NCBI GenBank assembly: GCA_014529385.2
Contig: CM043969.1
Span: 31,910,446 to 31,974,445 of the forward strand
Source of the DNA: Adiantum capillus-veneris
Taxonomy: Eukaryota; Streptophyta; Polypodiopsida; Polypodiales; Pteridaceae
Reading direction: 5' to 3'
DNA: 64,000 nucleotides
Made by a program: the position numbers and the translations under genes. The number at the start of each line of letters is the position of its first letter. Positions within the stretch are counted from its first letter, which is position 1. The notes beneath the pieces are model-generated. The model ran no database searches. It was not told where the DNA came from and saw only the letters and a list, made by a program, of their open reading frames with translations. Shown piece by piece: positions 10,254 through 20,092 of the stretch.

Positions 10254-12831
10254 ATGACAAACAAGGAACATCATTTGGATTTGTGGACCGATGGGTCTAT
10301 TTATCCAAAGGATCCTACGACAAATGCGCCACCTCCCTTTGCTAATATCACTAACCTCTTACATTTCACAGGCGATGGCAAGGATGGGCTATTGGGATAC
10401 ACCGAACATTTGGAAATGAGAGGATTGAATGTGGAAAGGCAAAGAAACTTCCTGGCAATGGAGAACATGCAGCTGAAGAAACTTAATGAAGCATGCTCTC
10501 AAAAGATTTCATCAAACAAAGAGACAACCCAATGCCTTGAGAAGAAGATCACAAGTTTGCGAGAGAAAGACACCGTGCTTGGTAGTCGGAAAAGAAAACG
10601 AGATCTATGCAACATTGAGAACATGAAGGTTGGTAGTGGTGGCCTGAAAAAACGAATACGAGCTTTGTGTTTCATTAAGAAATGGGTATACTTACTTTCC
10701 TATACATGATCATAACGCATTGTGATTTTTTGGCAGGTCTTTACTGCATCCAAACTCGAACGGTGCAGGCTTCAATGCTGGAGTGCATTACAGCCGTCTA
10801 GTTCCAAAAGAAGTAGTTGAAGAGATGATAACTCAGAAAAAATTTCGTAAGTTGAAAGGGAGGCTACTTATCTCCTTCATGAACAAGAATCAGCTGGAAC
10901 CAATGGAAGTGCAAGCAATACTTGATGAGAGTGGCATCTCGCAGATGGGATACATGGCACTCTTCAAAGCATTAGCTAAAAAGTCTCAAAATAAACTACA
11001 GAGAGGATCATTGCTTCCAAAGCCATCACATGTAAAGGCTGCTCATCGACACGTAAACGATGAGGTGCTTAAGAAACTTGGGTTACCACTCCATATTGAA
11101 GCAACGTTCTTAGGCAAGGGCGGCAGAGAGGTACAATTTAACGAGCACAACAACCCCTTCGTTGATCTTGAAGCATTGCAAAGGTATGCAATTCACTTCT
11201 TTGACATCAGTCGAGACGAGTGCTGTGGGGTTCTCAAGTTTGTTTTGAAGCTCGACGAGTGCGAGGTCCTGAAGAACAAGAAGTTGGAGAGAGTCACCAT
11301 TACCCTCATGAACAGAGCTCTGGATCCATCAATAACGAAAGAGGATCCACAATACTTCAGCGTGCAATCAGAAAACAACATTCTAACTCTAGGATCATTT
11401 CAGGTATACTTCGTTCAATCTCTGATAACAAAAATATTGATAATTTGGTTGTTGATTTTGTGTTTTCATTTTTCACTACAGGTTGATAAGGAAAATTTTG
11501 AAATCCTCGATTGGGTTTTTAGTCAAACCCAAATTCCTTCTATCATCAGTGAACAAAGAAACGGAGCCGTTCTTTCAGTGGAAGGATTTGGTGACTACAC
11601 AGTGGAATGGCACATGGCAGGTGACTTAAAGACTCTTAAGTGTATGTACAACATAACACACGAAGCAGCTGTGGCAAATCCATGCTTATATTGCATGGCT
11701 GATGCACAATCACTTGAGAGTGTGCAATGGATTAGAGCTCCCACCAGACATCTTCAAGATAAAACTTTTAAACCAGTGCTTGATATTCCTCTGAGTAGAG
11801 TTCATGTCTGTACACTTCATGCACTCTATTGAATAATTGAAAAGGTGGTTCATTTGTACATATGTTTTGCATGGAAATTAAAGGCGAAGAGTGAGTCGAA
11901 AAGAGTGATCAAAGCATTAGAGGGAGTGCTCTCAGACATTGGTTTAAACGCATGGAGGCAATGTCAAAATAGAAGAGGACCCTAAGATGTCTCAAAGTCG
12001 ATACAAGGTATCGAGGAAAGCATCGATAGGCGGAGTGAAGGCAAGAACGTTTCTTGGGTTTAGCCTCAAAGATTCAGATAGAGAAGAAAGGAGAAACCTG
12101 TTCAACAAATGGAAACAATTACATAAAGTGGTTAAAGACAATGCTAGTGGTGGGGCAATCCAGAATCACAAGGCGAACGTGTGGAAATCACTAGATAAAA
12201 TTTTCCATTACGTTGAGCAGCATTCTTGGGACCAAAGTAAGCTCACATCATTTCAAGCAGCCTTGCTGGATTGGAAAAAACCTTACAAGGTGGGGTAGGC
12301 AACATATCACACATTACATGGTGGGTTGGCATTCTACGTATACAAAAAAAAATAAAAATTGTACTCTACTGACCATTTTGTTTTATTTCAATGCAGCACA
12401 TACTGTTCAACCATGGTCCATATTTTGCCAAGACATACGGCTCACTATCAATATGGTCCACACAAGGCATTGAAAAAACCCACTACATAGCAAGAACAGG
12501 TTATTTGAAGCACACTCGACATGGGGGAGGAAAAGAAAAGGCCAATAGCCTATTAGAGTTACACCAATGGACTTATAGACAACTAATTCATAGAGCAAGG
12601 CAGAAGGAACTTCTTAAGAGTTCAGAAATTACACGGTCTTTACAACACATCCGCAAAGAGAAGAAACAGATGGCTTGGGGAGCTTCAAATGCGGTGGAGC
12701 GCTATGCGAGTTGTACCGGTCATGAGTCAGGAGCGGGAGAAGATGGACCTGAGCCCGTCGTTTTTATCCTCTTCGATGCACCTCCTTCTTCCTTACTTTG
12801 TACGTCTTCGATATGCAAGCTCTGTAGATGA
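10254..12831 (+). pseudogene. putative DDE-type transposase-like gene, spliced, decayed
   Basis: Likely exons are 10254-10685, 10737-11403, 11482-12289 and 12397 to about 12720-12831. Introns have good GT-AG borders (for example CAG|GTATAC ... CACTACAG|GTTGAT, 78 nt), and the exon 2/3 and 3/4 joins keep frame; the exon 1/2 join is off by one. Motifs in order are an acidic LDECEVL, then EWHMAGDLKTLK with a following C-L-Y-C pair, then CTLHALY, then a late STQGIEKTH. Spaced Asp, Asp and Glu with a CxxC insert suggest an RNase-H-fold transposase; this is inference. Damage: TGA replaces the expected Arg codon at 11830, and there is a stop or shift at about 11983. Exon 1 is a basic coiled-coil-like segment. 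Confidence 0.55.
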
Positions 12832-14521
12832 GCTCGTTCCTCTGTTGATGGCAGCATCCCCATAGGCATCACACGTCTTCTTTCCCTTAGAAACAGCCGC
12901 TTGTTGTATGGATCTAAGATTTTTGGGTCTTCAACCCTTGCAGCCAAAGCCTGAGCAGTGTAGGACATGAAATAGGGGGCTCTGAGTTCTTGGCACCCAT
13001 ACCCAATGCCAAATACGCGTAGAGAAAACTGTTTCTCAATCAGAATTAGTCTTTCTACGTTTAATGGGAGGGGGTGCCCACCACACAATCTTGTAATAAC
13101 TTTCATTGCAAACAGTGGGAACTTTGCATTGTCATCGGAGTATTCCTTGTGGTATATTATGATCTACATAAAAATTGCAATGAATTTATGGGCCGTAAGT
13201 GAGATGAGTGCAATTGCCAAGTACTTGAATTTTTTCTACAAACCTTTTTGTTGTTGAAACGCCCGATGTAGTGAGACAACGCCGCAACCTTGCCTTGGAC
13301 TCCAGTGACAAGCCCTTGCCGTGAGCCTCCCGCTCTTCTAAGGAAACTATCGTCATACACTAGCAACTGGCAGCAAAAAAAAAATGATCATGATATTTTA
13401 TCACTGGGCCATCTCTAATACCATCTGAATGCACGACAAAAGTTACCATCTGATTCTCGTCCATTTCCAGCATCGACCTCCCCCATAAGTGAATAGACTG
13501 ACTATTCATTACCTGATCTTTGGGTGCCACGTGCCTACCTATGTTTTCCAAGCCGAGTTGTTTTGTTGTCGATTCAAACTGCTCATCTGTTGGCAAATTG
13601 GCCTCTCTGGACTTCGCTTCATTGAACGTATCTTTGATCAGTTGCCACCCTGAAGTGAACTGTGAGTCACGGACAGCTGTGTCAGCAATAAGATGTTGGT
13701 CCACTCCATCATCATCCACAAACCCCATGTCTGCCTCACAAAAATTCACAATTGCCGCTAGGCAATAGTCCTCCCGTATATTGAGCTCATGCATGATATC
13801 TATGAGCAGAACATAGTGGGTGTCTCCCGCCATAGCAAAGCTGGGAGCACAATTCAGAGGCAAATTCACTTCCTTACTTGGGATTTCTTTCTTGCACCCT
13901 ATTGCTATATCCGCAAGAGAAACAAGAGTTGCCCGCATCAAATTTTTCCTTTAGTACCTCTACCCGCTCTTCTTCTGGGTTGAATTGCACCTCCACATCC
14001 TCTACCTCTTCCTCCGGCGCCAATGGACAACTACCGAAAGTTGTTGACTGCGAAGTCTCTGACTCACCATCCGTCTGCAAGTATAAGTGACAGACAAACC
14101 CATGGTAGAATTCCAATAAGCGACACTTTTTGAAGTGCTTCATACACCTGTCTTGTACAAGCAGTGCATTGGAGGGACACTTTTCTAAACAGCGATTCAG
14201 TCTCCTTGAAGCACTCTTGTCAGGGTCAAGGTCGGTAGGGTGCACATATCTCATGCCATCAATTGTCATGGAATTGTCACAAGTGACTGCCTCATACTGT
14301 TGCAAATGGTTTTGTAGGTACTCAAAGGAGTAATCTATAATCCTCTGTATAGAAAACTCTGCATTGAACATTCCTGATAGTTCTGGTGCACGGTGATGAG
14401 CACGGGCATTATATAAGAATGTGAATAGTTTTTCTTCACATGTATCCTCGCTCACGTCTGTCTCCAAGACTATGATGCCCATGACTGAAAGAAAAAGCAA
14501 TCCAAAACTATTTGGTGTCAT
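12720..14521 (-). CDS. unknown spliced gene convergent with the transposase-like gene
   Basis: The exons are 14521 (or 14482, after a CTTTCAG acceptor) to about 13915, then to 13447, 13366-13244 and 13163-12720. Introns 13446-13367 and 13243-13164 (80 nt each, GT-AG) join in frame without any stop, giving M|LLVYDD and NNKK|IIIYHKEY. That makes this the best preserved gene of the unit. Only the first join is unresolved, probably a small indel near 13915. The protein is cysteine- and acid-rich at the start (C-x3-C, C-x4-H-x3-C pattern around 14150), with a basic KRIKT stretch near the C-terminus that could be a nuclear signal. I recognise no family. Its end overlaps the end of the + gene by about 110 bp. 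Array 1 lies just upstream of its start. Confidence 0.6.
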
Positions 14522-14567
14522 AACCAAGCAAATGTTGAGCCTCGAGTACCCCTCAATGTCCTTTTTT

Positions 14568-14890
14568 GCTTGGTTTTGTCCCGTGCGCTAATGTCAATTA
14601 GAGGTGATGTTAGTTGAGTCAGAACCAAGCGAGTAGGGCCCCCAAGAATTTTCGAAGGACCCTATTCGCTTGGTTCTGTCCCGTGTGCTAATGTCATAAG
14701 AGTTCATGTTAGTTGAGTCAGAACCAAGCGAGTAGGGGCCCCAAGAATCACCGAAGGGCCCTGTCGACGGGTTATGTCCCGTGCGCTAATGTCATAAGAG
14801 GTGATGTTAGTTGAATCAGAACCAAGCGAGTAGAGGCCCCAAGAATCTCCGAAGGGCCCTATTCGCTTGGTTCTGTCTTGTGACCTAAGC
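14568..14890. repeat. hairpin array 1 (three ~99-bp units)
   Basis: Starts at 14568, 14668, 14766 and 14865 begin with GCTTGGTT (GACGGGTT in one). Each unit folds: CGCTTGGTTCTG at 14667-14678 pairs perfectly with CAGAACCAAGCG at 14719-14730. A second small inverted pair, GGGCCCC/AGGGCCC, joins neighbouring units. The array lies about 50 bp upstream of the minus-strand gene start, in promoter position. Confidence 0.9.
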
Positions 14891-14979
14891 ATTTGGAACA
14901 GGTGGATAAGAACAGAGCATATTATGTTATCAGTGATAGATTTATAGGCCTACTCACTCACTATGCCCAAACTCAGGCA

Positions 14980-15056
14980 CGGTCACATAAGGAGTAATTA
15001 TTCCAACCATGAATGCGGTACGGTCATATAAGGAGTAACTATTCCAACCATGCATG
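14980..15056. repeat. 41-bp-spaced direct repeat, two copies
   Basis: CGGTCACATAAGGAGTAATT and CGGTCATATAAGGAGTAACT start at 14980 and 15021, each followed by ATTCCAACCATG. The similarity covers about 36 bp with few differences. It sits between array 1 and the GC-rich stretch. Confidence 0.85.
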
Positions 15057-15099
15057 TGTTTTTATCCTAACGCAGTGGCTTCGGTGCGCACACAGTTAA

Positions 15100-15650
15100 C
15101 AACACACAGGAAGGGGAGAGGCAGGGAGAAAGAACTTGTCTCTGCAATATCCAATGGCGCTAAGTTGGATGGTGATGTCCCAGGCCACCGACAGGCAAGA
15201 ACCAGAGGGGGGCGATGGCGATGGCGACGCGGCAACAAAGGATTGCACCCAGTGGAGGTCACTCAATGCAGGATCACGAGAGCTGGCCAAGGGGAAGAGC
15301 GCAGAAAATGCAAAGGCGATGGCGATCTGTTTGTTCTACTTAGAGATGGAGATGGCGAATGCAAGGGCGATCGGCGTCTGACTCTAAACGTAGGATCACG
15401 AGAGCTGGCCAAGGAGAAGGGTGCAGAAAAGGCAAAGGCAGTGGCGATCTGTTTGTTCCACTCGGAGATAGAGATGGAGATGGCAACTGCAAGGGCGATT
15501 GGCGTCTGTCTGACCCTAAACGGTCACTCAAAAAGGCACGTGGGCTGCGCTCTCAAGAACAACCAGTATTAAATGGTCTCAGATTCCCATGCAGTACGAT
15601 TTACCAACCGCAATCTCGCGCATAAGTGAAGTTGTCACCCTCCTCGAGGT
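15100..15650 (+). other. GC-rich stretch with ~128-bp duplication, possible exon
   Basis: The segment of about 15266-15390 is repeated at about 15391-15520 (both start GGATCACGAGAGCTGGCC and end near GGCGTCTG ... CTAAACG). Frames are open on both strands because of its composition, so none can be trusted. A consensus donor (CTCGAG|GTAAGC) at about 15650 follows a short frame reading ISRISEVVTLLE on the + strand. This suggests the end of a real exon, without a recognisable product. Confidence 0.4.
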
Positions 15651-15910
15651 AAGCATTCTAAGTTGAGGCATTACCCCCGCCAAACATCTCAAGTTTCAAC
15701 TATTCTGCCTCTTTTCGCGTCCTCTACTGTGCATCATTCTAATTAACTCTACCCCCATCGACGCTACGCGATAAGCAAACTCCATCACCTCTTACTCTCG
15801 CGCATCCTCCTTCTCTTACTCTTGTTCTGCACTGCTTCAGTGACGCGGAACTCTACACACAATGAAGAGGTATGCTACTTACTACCCTTTTGTGCACTTG
15901 TATTTTGTGT

Positions 15911-16110
15911 AGTTAGTACCAGGCGAATAAGGGAAGGTAAACCCTGTTTGCTGCACCTGTTCGCTTGGTACAGGTCATCGTCCTTGGTCAGTACCAAGCG
16001 AATAAGGTAAGGTCACTTAGTCCGAAGGGCCCTATTCGCTTGGTACTGATCAAAAGAAAAGTTAAGTGATGTCTGCTAGTACAGAGGTCAATACTAAGCA
16101 AATAAGGGGA
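15911..16110. repeat. hairpin array 2
   Basis: At least two inverted repeats are present. TCAGTACCAAGCGAATAAGG (15988-16007) pairs with CCTATTCGCTTGGTACTGA (16031-16049), with one bulged base. An earlier pair is GTACCAGGCGAATAAGG (15916 on) with CTGTTCGCTTGGTAC (about 15957-15971). A further half site (CAATACTAAGCAAATAAGG) lies near 16092. The core matches arrays 1, 3 and 4. Confidence 0.88.
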
Positions 16111-16307
16111 AGGCAACTCCTGCTTGTTGCGGATTTAGGGTTTTCTTTTGTCAAATATGCATTCTGATTTTATAAGAAAGAAACAAAATTACAACTGAAC
16201 ACCGGGTTTTGAGTTAAAAAACACTTCAGACTTTACAAAGAGTGGTCTATTAATTTTTGGGGGTTTAGGGTTTGCAATAACCATGTAATCCTTTTCCTTC
16301 ACAGCCA

Positions 16308-16943
16308 GGCTATCTCTTCGCAAAGCCTGTTGGCAAAGTTAATGGCTTCCTCATATTTATTGGCTAGCTCAAGCACTTCATCCTTCATTTCCTGAAGCCA
16401 ATTAATGATAGCCTCCATAGAGCCATTCTCGGCGAGCAATCACTGCATGTCTTCAGGCCTTCTTGCTTCCAGAGAGTCTTTAAGGATTGAGACCCTCTGC
16501 CTGACGATCAGCATTTGCTACAACTTCAGGCTAGCATCCTGCACAAAGCATTTAGCAAGTAAGCTCTTCAAACTAGGAGCTTGGAAATTGGGAGCAGAAA
16601 GCAAAGAATTACCAGCGGCTTACCTCGAGAATTGACTCCTGTATTGATAGTAGCCACTCCCGAGCTGTGTCCGTCAAGAACATTAAAGGTAACATCCGGG
16701 GAGGGCCAAGGGGGGACCTCATGAGGAGGGCCCGGATGCGGTGTTGCTGGTGATGCGAGAGTATACCTTGGAAAGGCATCACCACTATCCTAAGCTTCTT
16801 TTAGTTGTTCTGTGAAACCCTGAGGGAGGTTCTGAAACAACTGCTTCTTAAATAGACTTTCAGAGATGCCTAAAAAGCAGAGCCTGGGTTCTGGCTTATG
16901 AGTGAGTGGTCTGTGAGGGGTGGTATCGCCATGCGATTTCATG
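16308..16943 (-). pseudogene. coiled-coil protein gene, two exons, broken
   Basis: On the minus strand, exon 1 runs from a Met at 16943 to about 16626 and exon 2 from about 16553 to the stop near 16308. The intron borders are consensus (CTCGAG|GTAAGC ... TTTGTGCAG|GATGCT). Exon 1 encodes a Pro-rich segment, with a TAG after KEA and a frame change near 16680. Exon 2 encodes an acidic heptad-like helix (INWLQEMKDEVLELANKYEE) with two internal stops. I recognise no family. It starts about 140 bp from array 3 and is divergent from the histone-like gene on the other side. Confidence 0.45.
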
Positions 16944-17080
16944 AGAGGTGGACGTGGGAGAGAGAATCAATGGTACCATCCCCGCAATATTAGGGGAGGT
17001 GATGGGAGGAAACGACATGACAGTTAGGAACGCATCGATTTAACATCTCCTTCACATTGGTATTTTGTTGCAGCAGATGC

Positions 17081-17712
17081 AAACCTGTTCGCTTGCTTGT
17101 ACACTTTTCTGAGGTCACTACTCAGCGAATAAGGTATTTTGTTGCAGGGGATGCAAACCTGTTCGCTTGGTAGTGACCTCAGAAAATGTAAGTGATGTCT
17201 GCTATTACTATTTTCTGAAGTCACTACCGAGCAAATAAGGCAAGGCAAACTCTTTCCTATGCACCTATTCGCTCGGTAGTGACCTTAGAAAATATAAGTC
17301 ATGTCTGCCATTACTATTTTCTGAGGTCACTACCGAGCGAATAAGGCAAGGCAACTCTTTCCTATGCACCTATTCGCTCGGTAGTGAGCTCAGAAAATAT
17401 AAGTCATGTCTACTATTACTATTTTCTGAGGTCACTACTGAGTGAATAAGGCAAGGCAAACTCTTTCCTATGCACCTATTCGCTCGGTAGTTACCTCAGA
17501 AAATATAAGTCATACCTGCTATTACTATTTTTTGAGGTCACTACCGAGCGAATAAGGCAAGTAAACTCTTTCCTATGCACCTATTCGTTCGGTAGTGACC
17601 TCAGAAAATATAAGTCATACCTACTATTACTATTTTTTGAGGTCAGTACCGAGCGAATAAGGCAAGGCAACTCTTTCCTATGCACCTATTCACTTGGTAT
17701 TGACCTTTTCTG
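17081..17712. repeat. hairpin array 3 (six ~105-bp units)
   Basis: Six left arms (TTTTCTGAGGTCACTACCGA plus GCGAATA) alternate with six right arms that are their reverse complements. Left arms start at about 17105, 17210, 17317, 17422, 17528 and 17632. The stem is about 27 bp with 0-3 mismatches, and the loop about 27 nt (AGGCAAGGCAACTCTTTCCT and a short tail). Units are joined by TATAAGTCATGTCTGCTATT. Several mismatches are on one arm only. The array fills the interval between the divergent coiled-coil and histone-like genes. Confidence 0.93.
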
Positions 17713-17773
17713 TAATCTTAAGTCCCTTGTGCTGACAAATGAATTGTCTTTTGGTGTTATTGTATTTGTAGAG

Positions 17774-18835
17774 ATGCCTCGTGTAAAGGCCTGCGCTAGG
17801 AGGGCAACAGGTGAATCTTTGAATGCTCAAGCAAGAAGACGCCGATATGAGGCGCACAGAGGTGTACTGCAAGAGCTGCGCAGGATAGAACGACATGTTC
17901 AACCTGCTATTCCACGTCTCCCTTTCTAGCGAGTAGTGCGGGAGATTTGCAAGCAGTGGAGAGTCGGCATGCGATGGGCCAGCAGTGCACTCCTCTGCCT
18001 TCAAGAAATTGCTGAAGACTACCTCGTGGAATTCTTCAGCGATGGATATATCGTGGCTGCCCATGCACACCGCATCACTATCATGCCGTGGGATTTTGAT
18101 ACTCTTCGTAGGCTTCGTTTCCGCTACGATGGGCTGCTTCAGCCAGTGCCTATTCGGGATAGTAGAACCATGGATATTCTCAACATCCCCCCTCTCCATC
18201 CTCGTGCACGACAGACAGAGACGTCTAGGGCTGAAACAAACAGCAGAAGGACCCGATCACCGGTCAAGAGAAACGACACAGATGGGTAGGCTGAGATAGC
18301 CGCAGAGGGCCAAGAGCAAGCTAGACTGGACCCTGAGGCAGTCATGGAAGAAACAGAGACAGTTATCGAGGAGCCAGCTAGACACCAAAATGAGCAAGTC
18401 ATGGAGGATCCGCAGCCCATCGTGGATGATGAGGAACAAGAGCAGGTCAGGGTGGAGCCTGAGGCATCTATGGAGCAACCAATATTGAAGGAAAATGATC
18501 CGGAGCCTAAGGAGCCTGAGGCTATTAGGGAGGATGTTAGGGAGGAGCCTGAGGTAGCTAGAGAGCCAGGTCAAGAAAGGCAAGGGCAAGGCTCTGCATC
18601 AGAAGGTCCATCCAACGTATCGGATGAGTCAATTATTTTAGAGCAAATCAACGAAGAGAATGAAGAGGAGTTGAGAATTTTGTTGAGATCAGCGCCTCTG
18701 CATACGCACATACAGCTGCTTGCAAGGTCAGAAAAGGACTGCATTACCAACCTCGATAATGTAGACTTCATGTGCATGCGCAGTTTCACTGACTCGCTCG
18801 CAACGAATGAGGTCGTCAATGTTTCTTTGTGGTAA
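17774..18835 (+). pseudogene. histone H3-fold protein with acidic C-terminal extension
   Basis: The Met at 17774 follows a splice-acceptor-like TTGTATTTGTAG. The tail keeps H3 register (MPRVKACARRATGES: Lys4 and Arg8 kept, Lys9 Arg, Ser10 Ala, Lys14 Ser), then lacks about 22 residues that would hold Lys27 and Lys36. The fold domain aligns to H3 without gaps from RRYEAHRGVLQELRR onward, including IPRLPF-stop-RVVREI, LQEIAEDYLVEFFSD and AHRITIMPWD. A further ~215 residues, rich in Glu and Pro, follow in the same frame. In-frame TAG codons at 17927 and 18287 both sit where Gln (CAG) is plausible; there are no frameshifts. Expected role: nucleosome-like DNA packaging. Loop 1 is not lengthened as in most CENH3. 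Confidence 0.72.
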
Positions 18836-18879
18836 TTCTCATGCTCTTTAATTCTCATGCTCATTAAATGGGTCTCTAC

Positions 18880-19210
18880 CGAGACATGGGTCAATACCAA
18901 GCGAGACAGTGGCTAATGAAATTGGATATTGGTACTACTCACTCGGTATGGATCCATGTCTTTGCAACAGTTGCCAAGTTTTTCTTTATAATGGTTCACT
19001 ACCTTAAAGACATGGGTCAATACCAAGCGAGTCAGTTGCTTATGGAATTGGAATCCGCCACTGACTCGCTCGGTATTGACCCATGTCTTTGCGGCAGACG
19101 TCAAGTTCTTCTTTATAATGGCTCATTTCAGCCAATACATGGGTCAATACCAAGCGAATCAATGGCGGATGGAATTCGATAGCTGCCCCACTCGCTCGGT
19201 ATTGACTCAC
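18880..19210. repeat. hairpin array 4 (three ~125-bp units)
   Basis: The central unit pairs 19006-19035 with 19061-19090, 29 of 30 bases, with a 25-nt loop. Its arms contain GACATGGGTCAATACCAAGC. Flanking, weaker units lie at about 18882-18960 and 19136-19209. Spacers share TTTCTTTATAATGG. It lies between the histone-like frame and the protease exons. Confidence 0.92.
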
Positions 19211-19214
19211 TTGG

Positions 19215-20092
19215 TGTTCAAGTCTATCTCTGCCATTTGTTCATGTTAGCCACGCTGTCTCGCTTCTGCCCCCTGAGGTTCAAGAGAAAGTATATGTAAT
19301 AGATCCGCTGATATCGCCTTATCTGCAGAACAACTCAGTTTCCTTTTTGAGTCCGATGAACTGGTTTAGCAGAGTCAACTTTGATCTAGCGTGCTTTTTG
19401 GTCACTGCGTACAATTAATCATGAGTATTTTCTTGCCTTGTAAAAAACATCTTTCATTGAGAATCTCTCCTCATCTTTGATGGTGTCTTTGTAGTGATCA
19501 TTGGAGTCTAATATTATTTTACATGGAAGCTAAGATTGTTTACTACGCAAACTCCGGGCAAAGCAGGGCATTTCACGGTCGTGTAAAAACATAAGGTCCA
19601 TTTGGGTACATTTGGAAAGCAGTGTCTCTTTGTAATGTGTTGCTGACTCAAGTGGTTATGTATGTAGTGCCGCGAAAAAACTTGTATGCTGTGTAGAGCA
19701 TCTTTTGTTAGAACATGATCTAAGAAATGTAGTCCGGCACGAACGGGTAACCGTGCCCACGCAGACAAATGACTATAGATGTGGCTGGCGAACCTGTTTG
19801 AATGCCGTGTTGCTCATCAATCAAATTATGGATATACCAAACGTAAGTAATTTGTTGTTTTATTGTTTGCTGCAACGTATGTATGAAGCAACAAATTTCT
19901 GTATCACGCTTCTACAGGAACTTCGATTACATAACTACACCAACAACGATGTGCGACATTTTTCTATAATGGCCATCTAGCATATTATAATCTCGGTAAA
20001 CAGACGCACAAGAGAGGAAGCGGCGAGAGCTGACGAGTTCAAAGAGGCTCGCATTAACGAAATGACACAACACCACAATCAACCTCGAGAAG
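19215..20092 (+). pseudogene. C48 (Ulp1-type) cysteine protease gene, spliced, incomplete
   Basis: One exon around 19233-19418 encodes HVSHAVSLL then KVYVIDPL, matching the His strand and the catalytic Asp of C48 proteases. A second (from about 19700 to 19839) encodes VPTQTNDYRCGWRTCLNAV, with the oxyanion Gln and the nucleophile Cys-Gly. An intron (AAC|GTAAGT ... TTCTACAG|GAACTT, 79 nt) leads to a third exon at 19919-20092 with a TAG at 19978 and a basic helix ending at a donor (GAAGAA|GTAAGT). C48 proteases cleave SUMO-like tags and are common cargo of DNA transposons. The 5' exons are not identified. The last exon is cut by element D. Confidence 0.68.

Larger units (their letters stand above)
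9740..20092. other. unit U: multi-gene non-retroviral region with four hairpin arrays
   Basis: This ten-kilobase block lies between two direct-oriented family A LTR sequences and contains no retroviral domain. It holds spliced genes on both strands (10254-12831 +, 12720-14521 -, 16308-16943 -, 17774-18835 +, 19215-20092 +). Four tandem inverted-repeat arrays lie at 14568-14890, 15911-16110, 17081-17712 and 18880-19210. The shared array core and the gene mix suggest one element. No terminal inverted repeats or target duplication were identified, so the limits are only the points where LTR similarity stops. Confidence 0.55.

Noticed and set aside
15340-15531. Pro/Ser-rich minus-strand frame
   Set aside because: Open only because of GC-rich duplicated sequence; mirrors the + strand frames.
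17081-17712. CRISPR-like repeat array
   Set aside because: Units are long inverted repeats of ~105 bp without unique spacers, in plant DNA with spliced genes.
17774-18289. Centromeric histone CENH3
   Set aside because: Loop 1 length equals canonical H3 and the tail keeps H3 register; CENH3 usually has a longer loop 1 and an unrelated tail. A distant variant cannot be fully excluded.
17927-18289. TAG recoding (stop read as Gln)
   Set aside because: TAGs at likely CAG sites also occur in clearly dead retroelements here, so methylation-driven decay explains them more simply.
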